Below, one piece after another: positions 5,755 to 7,095 of a DNA stretch of 7,095 nucleotides. The stretch is from Alphaproteobacteria bacterium (lineage in GTDB: Bacteria > Pseudomonadota > Alphaproteobacteria > UBA828): the NCBI GenBank assembly GCA_029937205.1, contig JAPYQV010000141.1, forward strand, positions 1 to 7,095, read 5' to 3'. Position 1 is the stretch's first letter; each line of letters starts with the position of its first letter. The notes beneath the pieces are model-generated. The model was given only the letters and a program-made list of their open reading frames with translations, was not told the DNA's origin and did no database searches. The translations under genes and the position numbers were made by a program.

Positions 5755-7095
5755 CGAGTAGGTGTCGATGTTGGTGGGACGTTTACCAATTTGTTCGGTT
5801 GGCATCAAACCACCAAGCAATCGATCTCGACCAAGGTTCTGACGACCAAGGACGACCGTACGCAAGGCGTGATTCAGGCGATCAAGCAGGCCGGCCTCGA
5901 TTTCAGCGAAATATCACATTTGCTGCACGGCACGACCACAGCGACCAACGCCCTGATCGAACGCGATTATCCCGAGGCCGCCTTCGTCACCACTGAAGGG
6001 TTTCGCGATACCATCGAAATCGGCCGACAGCATCGGCAATTCCTTTACGATCCTTACCAGGCCAAGCCACGCCCGGTCATACGCCGGCGCAACCGCTTTA
6101 CTGTGGCGGAACGCATGGCCGCCACGGGAGAAATTCGCCGGCCGCTCAACGAAACAGCGGCGCGCAAGATTTCGCAGCGCATCGCCGAGCGCGGCTTTGC
6201 CGCGATCGGTGTCGGCTTCATTAACGCCTATGCCAATCCCGGCCATGAACAACGCATGCGCGAGATCATTATGGCGGATAGTCCGAGCGCCCATGTGGTG
6301 ATCTCCGCCGAAACTCGGCCGGTTTTTCGCGAGCATGCCAGATTCACGACGACGGCGATCCGGGCCGCTCTGATGCCGGTGATGACGGGCTATTTCGAGC
6401 GCCTCGAAGCGGCGCTGCGCAGCGAGGGTTTCACGCGCGCGCTGTTAATCCTGAAGAGCAATGGCGGCGTGATGGGCACGGCGCTCGCCAAAGAGCGGCC
6501 CGAAGAGCTGATTGAATCTGGCCCGGCCGGCGGCGTCGCCTACGCCGCCTATCTTAGCCAGGCAACCGGGATCGAAAACATCATCCACACCGATGTCGGC
6601 GGCACCAGCTTCGATGCATCGATTGTTGAGGCCGGGCATGGCCTGATCACGCGCAACTATGAGCTCGAGTGGGAAGTACCGGTCAGCGTTCCCATGCTCG
6701 ATATCAGAAGCGTCGGCGCCGGCGGTGGCTCCATCGCCTGGGTCGATAAGGGCAATTCGCTCCGGGTCGGGCCGAAGAGTGCCGGCGCCGATCCCGGCCC
6801 GGCGAGCTATCGGCGCGGTGGCACGGAGCCAACCGTGACCGACGCCAACCTCATTCTCGGCCGGCTGCATCCGTCGCTCGGTGGCAAGTTCGACCTCGAT
6901 CTTGAAGCTGCCGAACAGGCCATTGACGGTGTCGCGCGCGAAATCGGCTTGTCGCGGCTCGAGACGGCGGAAGGAATCATCCGCATTTCATGCGAGACCA
7001 TGGCCCAGGCCGTGAAAGGCGTCGTGGTGGACCGGGCGCGGGATCCGAGAGATTATGTACTGTCGAGCTTCGGCGGCGCCGGCCCGATGCATGCC
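5755..7095 (+). CDS. Hydantoinase/oxoprolinase A (HyuA)-type protein, partial, with disrupted start
   Basis: The frame is open from 5755 to the window end (447 codons), about two thirds of the usual 650-700 residues. HyuA-type proteins use ATP to open cyclic amides such as hydantoins or 5-oxoproline, usually with a HyuB partner; related subunits serve acetone carboxylase. Motifs in order: VGVDVGGTFTN (5758-5790), HGTTTATNALIER (5926-5964), ESGPAGG (6514-6534), TDVGGTSFDAS (6589-6621), GAGGGSIAW (6715-6741) and GPKSAGADPGPASY (6769-6810). The first part matches the N-terminal and the rest the core hydantoinase A domain. The expected N-terminus is Met-x-Arg-Val-Gly-Val-Asp; here ATG (5749-5751), TGA (5752-5754), CGA, GTA follow one another, so the ATG is stopped at once. 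The GTG at 5751 is in another frame. The next in-frame starts (TTG 5791, GTG 5869) would lose the ATP-binding motif. This is a damaged gene, a sequence error or an unusual start; the rest shows no decay. Confidence 0.85.

Noticed and set aside
5619..5789. In-frame extension of the dioxygenase by 57 codons
   Set aside because: It would cross the divergent promoter region and the HyuA-type start, its residues are not family-like, and the ATG at 5618 has a good ribosome-binding site.
5751..5996. GTG-started 81-codon frame at the place where the HyuA-type gene should begin
   Set aside because: Its translation is Arg- and Trp-rich without motifs. A +1 frameshift into the HyuA frame was considered, but no slippery sequence or stimulatory structure is seen.

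Overview
The window looks like a piece of a high-GC proteobacterial chromosome. Codon use ending in G or C, gene content and tight gene packing point to an alphaproteobacterium, perhaps Rhodospirillales-like, but there is no rRNA or marker gene to settle this. It carries accessory catabolic genes: a transporter operon, several oxidoreductases and the start of a hydantoinase-type gene. No RNA genes, mobile elements, CRISPR arrays or long repeats were seen.

Layout. Positions 1-3276, plus strand, form a compact operon: the 3' end of a PotB-like ABC permease, a complete PotC-like permease, a PotA-like ATPase that overlaps the permease stop by one base, and an unusual short-chain dehydrogenase (SDR) 13 bases after the ATPase. 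The binding protein and the start of the first permease presumably lie upstream of the window. Positions 3321-5618, minus strand, hold a two-gene unit that converges on the SDR: a TauD/TfdA-family Fe(II)/2-oxoglutarate dioxygenase, then an NtaA/SnaA/DszA-family FMN monooxygenase. Positions 5619-5748 are a divergent intergenic region. From about 5755 to the window end, plus strand, runs a HyuA-type hydantoinase/oxoprolinase A reading frame that leaves the window.

How the genes may work together (inference): the transporter imports a small, probably nitrogenous solute. The FMN monooxygenase and the 2-oxoglutarate dioxygenase could cleave C-N, C-S or similar bonds, the SDR could process a carbonyl or alcohol, and the HyuA-type enzyme could open a cyclic amide. 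The substrate cannot be read from the sequence.

Two points stand out. First, the HyuA frame is open and motif-rich but has no normal start: the ATG behind a good ribosome-binding site is followed at once by an in-frame TGA. Second, the SDR has its glycine-rich cofactor motif split by an insertion of about 27 residues and lacks the classical YxxxK catalytic pair.
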